Source of the DNA: Chlamydia sp. 04-14
GTDB lineage: Bacteria > Chlamydiota > Chlamydiia > Chlamydiales > Chlamydiaceae
NCBI RefSeq assembly: GCF_036632095.1
Contig: NZ_JAPYKW010000004.1
Coordinates: forward strand, 18,687 to 82,686
DNA: 64,000 bases
Reading direction: 5' to 3'
Shown here piece after piece: positions 60,741-64,000 of this stretch. The notes below the pieces were generated by a model. The model worked only from the letters and a program-made list of their open reading frames with translations. It was not told where the DNA came from and did not search any database. Each line of letters starts with the position of its first letter. Positions within the stretch are counted from its first letter, which is position 1. The translations under genes and the position numbers were made by a program.

Positions 60741-61880
60741 ATGGGTTGTCTTAATACATTTTTTTGCTGTGTTAGATCATCTTTAATTGATGATTATTCG
60801 TATTCTTGCATTTCGCAACGCTTATATAATCAGGCTGTAGTTATAGCTGGCGTTTTTTTTGCGATCATATCTTTTGTCTTGGCTTCTGTTGTTTTGAGCG
60901 GAATTTCTGAACTAGTAATAATATTAGGTTTAGTAATCTCTTTAGTGCTTTGTGGAGTGTTATTAATCTCTACTTTATATTATTCTAGACGTCCTCATGT
61001 TGTTATAACGCCTATCGTTGATTCTGGGACAAATGGTTCTGTCTCCTTGCCTACTGAAGAGAGTTCTTCTTTAGAGGAATCTATAGAGGTTAGTGCTACA
61101 TCTGTATTGGGTTCTACAATTGATAATAGGGAATCTTCCGATAATGATTTTGTTTTAGCTGAAACTCCAGAATCATATTCCGAGAGTATTTCTGCGTCTA
61201 TGCTAGATTCTAGTATTGTTGGTGATACTTCTATTAGAGAAGAAGATAGTTTGGAAATAGATCTTGATTTCAGTTGGTTATATGATAATCAATTAGTAAT
61301 CGATGCAGAGGCTACAGTCGATGCTACAAGTTGTGTAGGCCAAAGAACGCCTCTTCCAAAAGGATTTCTTGCTATAGTAGCAAAAAATTATCCTACTATC
61401 ATCCATCAGATATGTATTGAGAGGTACTTAACCGTTCAAGAGCTACGCCTTCTTATAGAAGGCTTGATTGAGGGTAGAAGACTTGAAAATTATCCTGAAG
61501 GTCTCAGGATGAAATTACAAAGTTTCAGTTTATCTGTTATAGAATCTAATTGTCGTGATATTGAGCTACAACCTCTGGATGAAATTTTACTAAAAGAATG
61601 TCCTTTTTATTTTCTCGATAAGTTGATTGCATTAGGGGATAGAGAACTGCCTTTAGCAGAGAGAATATCTCCTGCTGTTTATTGGACCAGTCGTTTAGGA
61701 TTTGTGAGTCGAATAGATACAATTTTTATTCCATCTGTTTGGATTTTATCCCGAGTGGCAACCCGAGAAGAATATGAGACTATGTTCGATCATTCTAAGA
61801 ATAATACATGGGAGCAAATTCAGGATTTAATTTCTGATTTGAAAAATCGTCTACAGGTCTATTCAGATAACGAATACTAA
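60741..61880 (+). CDS. DUF1389-type membrane protein, 5' part of a split gene
   Basis: Codes for 379 aa of a Chlamydophila-specific family. The N-terminus has CC and C residues (MGCLNTFFCCVR), then two hydrophobic helices at about 33-55 and 58-76, an Inc-like bilobe. A Ser/Glu-rich acid linker (about 95-190) leads to the DUF1389 domain (PKGFLAIV near 205, CPFYFLDKLI near 290, PAVYWTSRLG near 313). Compared with the paralog at 62689-63831, the C-terminal third is missing because of TAA at 61878-61880. The remaining part continues in the same frame. Possibly a pseudogene or a shortened functional protein. Confidence 0.75.
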   Translation: MGCLNTFFCCVRSSLIDDYSYSCISQRLYNQAVVIAGVFFAIISFVLASVVLSGISELVIILGLVISLVLCGVLLISTLYYSRRPHVVITPIVDSGTNGSVSLPTEESSSLEESIEVSATSVLGSTIDNRESSDNDFVLAETPESYSESISASMLDSSIVGDTSIREEDSLEIDLDFSWLYDNQLVIDAEATVDATSCVGQRTPLPKGFLAIVAKNYPTIIHQICIERYLTVQELRLLIEGLIEGRRLENYPEGLRMKLQSFSLSVIESNCRDIELQPLDEILLKECPFYFLDKLIALGDRELPLAERISPAVYWTSRLGFVSRIDTIFIPSVWILSRVATREEYETMFDHSKNNTWEQIQDLISDLKNRLQVYSDNEY

Positions 61881-62345
61881 CCAAGTTTTTCTTCCACAAA
61901 GAGTAGTGTTCGATGGGATTTAGGGACTTCTACCTGGCTCCTTCATTTATGTAAGCACGGAGTGAGTTGGGAACAGTTGCAGTTGTTTACAAAAATAGAT
62001 AGCCGTTCTGTGAATTTTCTCTGTGAAATTGAACAACAAAGTCGAGGAGAGCATTTAGTAAGAAACTTGGTCGCTGTTTTTGCATATATCAATGAGAAGA
62101 AAGAAAACTTTGATCCAAATATTGCATTATTTACATGGGAAGAATGGATAGAAGATCGATCTGAAAGTTCTAGAAGAGGCGAAAGATGGAGAGCGCATGA
62201 ATCAACCATAAAGTTGTTAAATGCCAGACGAAATGGATCAGAAGCTCTTAAGGAGATTTCATTTAATTGCGAAGAATTAAGTGGGATGCCGTACTACACT
62301 TATGATTCTTGTACAGGAGAACGACAGAGGTTGGATCATAACTAA
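61881..62345 (+). pseudogene. DUF1389 C-terminal part after in-frame stop
   Basis: The frame of the preceding gene resumes directly after its TAA and runs 154 codons. It contains TWLLHLCKHGVSWEQLQLF (from about 61931) matching PWLLYLCKHGVTWEQLSLF of the downstream paralog, then FTWEEWIED, and ends GERQRLDHN. There is no frameshift, only the single stop codon. A GTG at 61962 could start a 127-aa protein, but no good ribosome site is present, so I consider this the remnant of one longer gene. Confidence 0.65.
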
Positions 62346-62688
62346 TTTATATTAATTAGTATCAGTTTTTGATTATTATTAATAAGGAGGGTGTCGAAAA
62401 TATTTAGCACTACATCGTCGTTTAGGTATTTGGACACTTTAATTTCTAAAGAGCTCATATCTATGATTGTTTCAACTCCACTTATAATGCCTTCTGGAAT
62501 CGATTTTTCAGACTTGCTGTAATCCTGAAAAAATGATTAGGGACAATCGAGCAAAGACTTTGGGTTCATCTTTATTTAGAAATAATTTGCAAGTTTATTT
62601 TCCCAGGGATTATTGTCCTTTGATCTTAATTTTCAGTATGATACGGATATTCTGAGAATATGATTTTATGTGTGATTAGGAGTATAAT
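62346..62688 (+). other. Intergenic region with possible gene remnant and promoter
   Basis: A 43-codon frame (62391-62522) begins immediately after an AAGGAGG stretch, leaving no normal spacing, and reads SSFRYLDTLISKEL near its start. It is followed by further stops and a shifted short frame, suggesting a decayed gene. Promoter candidate for the next gene: TTGTCC (62613-62618), 18-base spacer, TATGAT (62637-62642). Confidence 0.4.
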
Positions 62689-63831
62689 GTGCCCGGCTCC
62701 ATTACTCATGTGGTTTTCCCAATAATTGGAGAAAACATCTGTATTCGTTATCTGATGGATAAGTTGAATAAGACCGCTTTATTAGTCAGCGGGATTTGTT
62801 TGCTTATCCTTTCTACTATACTTGCTATTCCTATTGTCTATGGAATAGTTCATTCGGTATTACTTCCTTGTCTGCTTTTTAGTTTATGCTCGGGTATTTT
62901 CTTAGTTTCTGTGGGAATAGTGCTACGGTTGAGAATAAAACCTCCTATTCCTGAGGGTTTCCTTACTGTTCTTCGTGCAGCCTACCCTAGTGTGATTTGT
63001 GAGTTGGTTCTTAAACAAAGATTAGAGCTGTATGAGTTGCGTGATATTTTATCATGGCTGGATTCCGGAGATTTTATTTTCGATACGTCTAGGGAAAAAG
63101 CAGAAAAGTTTGGTTTTGAGCGATTGCAAACAGCTTGTGGGGGAGTTGAGCTGTTAGATTTAGAAGATCTTTTGCTTACGCATTGTCCTTTTTATTTAAT
63201 CAATGAGTTCATCCAGTTAGGTCCTAGAGAATTTCCTGAATTAGAAGATTTAGATCCGCCAACTTATTGGCTCAGCCGTCTAGGTTTGTCAGATAGTTTG
63301 GATACAGTATTCCATCCCTACGTGTGGATGTTTGCGCAATCTACTTCTCAAAATGAATACGAACAATTGTTGTTACATGCTCGAAACGCTACTTGGGATC
63401 GTGTTGAACATATACGAGAAGACCCCTTATGGGGAAAAATAGCTACACCTTGGCTCCTTTATTTATGTAAGCATGGCGTAACTTGGGAGCAACTGAGTCT
63501 ATTTAAGAAAATCTATATGAAGTCCGTTAGATTTCTTTATGATTCAGAAAGATCGGATGAAGGTAGGGATCTTGCGCGAATAATCAGCTCTATATCGAAT
63601 TATATTTGCGAAGATGATGAAGGGTTTGACTCCTCCATTACTCTAATTACTTGGGAGGAATGGATGCGAGATTGCCAGGAAAATAGTAGGCGTCCTGGCT
63701 GGTGCTTTTACGAAGGAACCATAGATTTTTTGAATAAACATAGTAAAAATGTTTTGAATAAAATTGAGCGCGAGGAGGATTTCCCTTATTATACAATAGA
63801 TAAAATAACAGGAATGAGAAGAGTTGATTAA
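62689..63831 (+). CDS. DUF1389-type membrane protein
   Basis: Intact 380-aa paralog of the split gene upstream. Start: GTG 62689 with AGGAG 6 bases before it; an ATG at 62687 in another frame meets a stop after 12 codons, and an internal ATG at 62755 is possible. Two hydrophobic helices at about 29-52 and 57-83 form an Inc-like bilobe. The DUF1389 domain follows (PEGFLTVLRAAYP near 96, CPFYLINEFI near 166, PTYWLSRLG near 190, PWLLYLCKHG near 258, ITWEEWM near 324). No linker like that of its neighbour. Function unknown; location in the inclusion membrane is a prediction. Confidence 0.78.
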   Translation: MPGSITHVVFPIIGENICIRYLMDKLNKTALLVSGICLLILSTILAIPIVYGIVHSVLLPCLLFSLCSGIFLVSVGIVLRLRIKPPIPEGFLTVLRAAYPSVICELVLKQRLELYELRDILSWLDSGDFIFDTSREKAEKFGFERLQTACGGVELLDLEDLLLTHCPFYLINEFIQLGPREFPELEDLDPPTYWLSRLGLSDSLDTVFHPYVWMFAQSTSQNEYEQLLLHARNATWDRVEHIREDPLWGKIATPWLLYLCKHGVTWEQLSLFKKIYMKSVRFLYDSERSDEGRDLARIISSISNYICEDDEGFDSSITLITWEEWMRDCQENSRRPGWCFYEGTIDFLNKHSKNVLNKIEREEDFPYYTIDKITGMRRVD

Positions 63832-63974
63832 ATCTTTGCTATTTCTTAATTTATTGAATTTTAACATGTTAATTATTAATGTGTTTTAAGTTATTTTGTT
63901 AAAATAAGATTCTTTTCCTCTTTCGTGATAGATTTCTAATCTAAACGTGGTGGAATTTTTTTAGTAAGGTATTC

Positions 63975-64000
63975 ATGACACTGCTAACCCCCCCCCCCCC
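63975..64000 (+). CDS. Start of a gene with poly-C tract (partial)
   Basis: ATG 63975 follows TAAGG (63966-63970 region) with 4-5 bases spacing and reads M-T-L-L-T, then enters a C tract at 63988 that runs to the edge of the window. Only the first codons are visible. The tract would set the reading frame by its length. The product cannot be identified; DUF1389/ppp-type neighbours suggest another Inc-like or surface family member. Confidence 0.5.
63988..64000 (+). repeat. Homopolymeric C tract, at least 13
   Basis: Uninterrupted C from 63988 to the last base of the window, a strong outlier in AT-rich DNA. Such tracts in chlamydiae vary by slipped-strand mispairing. The true length lies beyond the window. 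Confidence 0.9.

Noticed and set aside
62687..62725. 12-codon frame starting at ATG 62687
   Set aside because: Overlaps the GTG start of the intact DUF1389 gene in another frame; the longer gene has conserved domain support.

Overview
This window is a stretch of a chlamydial chromosome, most likely from the Chlamydia psittaci/abortus/felis/caviae group (formerly Chlamydophila). The evidence is a V-type ATPase cluster, a double-length UvrA, PknD, a TrmD with a C-terminal extension, an oversized signal peptidase I, a tmRNA tag beginning AEPKAECE and tandem DUF1389-type genes (a Chlamydophila-type family). Base composition is AT-rich throughout and coding is dense. I see no rRNA operon, CRISPR array, insertion sequence or transfer island. 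Species-level assignment cannot be made from reading alone.

Layout. 1-7005 (+): V-ATPase operon (end of a DUF2764 gene, atpA, atpB, atpD, atpI, atpK) with a small lipoprotein. 7064-12705 (+): valS and the Ser/Thr kinase pknD, convergent with the 1809-codon uvrA (12700-18129, -). 18457-19902 (+): pyk. 19918-23930 (-): a small candidate inclusion-membrane (Inc) protein, the lipid A acyltransferase htrB and the c-di-AMP pair cdaR/dacA. 24130-27692 (+): cytochrome bd oxidase cydAB and a secreted sialidase-fold protein. 27694-29808 (-): an SH3b protein resembling the Ctad1 invasin and a Cys-rich protein. 30151-37837: phoH, a hypothetical, tmRNA, ileS and lepB. 38944-48071 (+): a translation and genome-maintenance operon, rpmE, prfA, prmC, ffh, rpsP, trmD, rplS, rnhB, gmk, an omega-like gene and metG. 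48085-54485: recD2-type helicase, a gap rich in stem-loops, a DMT transporter, a BPL_N amidotransferase-like protein, a large Inc-like protein and tRNA-Asn. 54630-60375 (-): an AsmA-like protein, groESL under a CIRCE operator, pepF and a NIF3 protein. 60741-64000 (+): an accessory zone with two DUF1389 paralogs, one split by an in-frame stop, and the start of a gene with a poly-C tract of at least 13 just after its ATG.

Most of the window is conserved housekeeping: three aminoacyl-tRNA synthetases, ribosome synthesis, release and rescue, protein export, ion transport, respiration and chaperones. The host-interaction layer consists of bilobed hydrophobic Inc-like proteins, the SH3b invasin-like protein, the sialidase-fold protein and the right-hand end. 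The signals most worth following are the poly-C contingency gene, the nonsense-split DUF1389 gene, the uncharacterised folded element at 50376-50473, the promoter-palindrome arrangement before the SH3b gene, the prfA leader and several unusual domain architectures (UvrA, TrmD, LepB).
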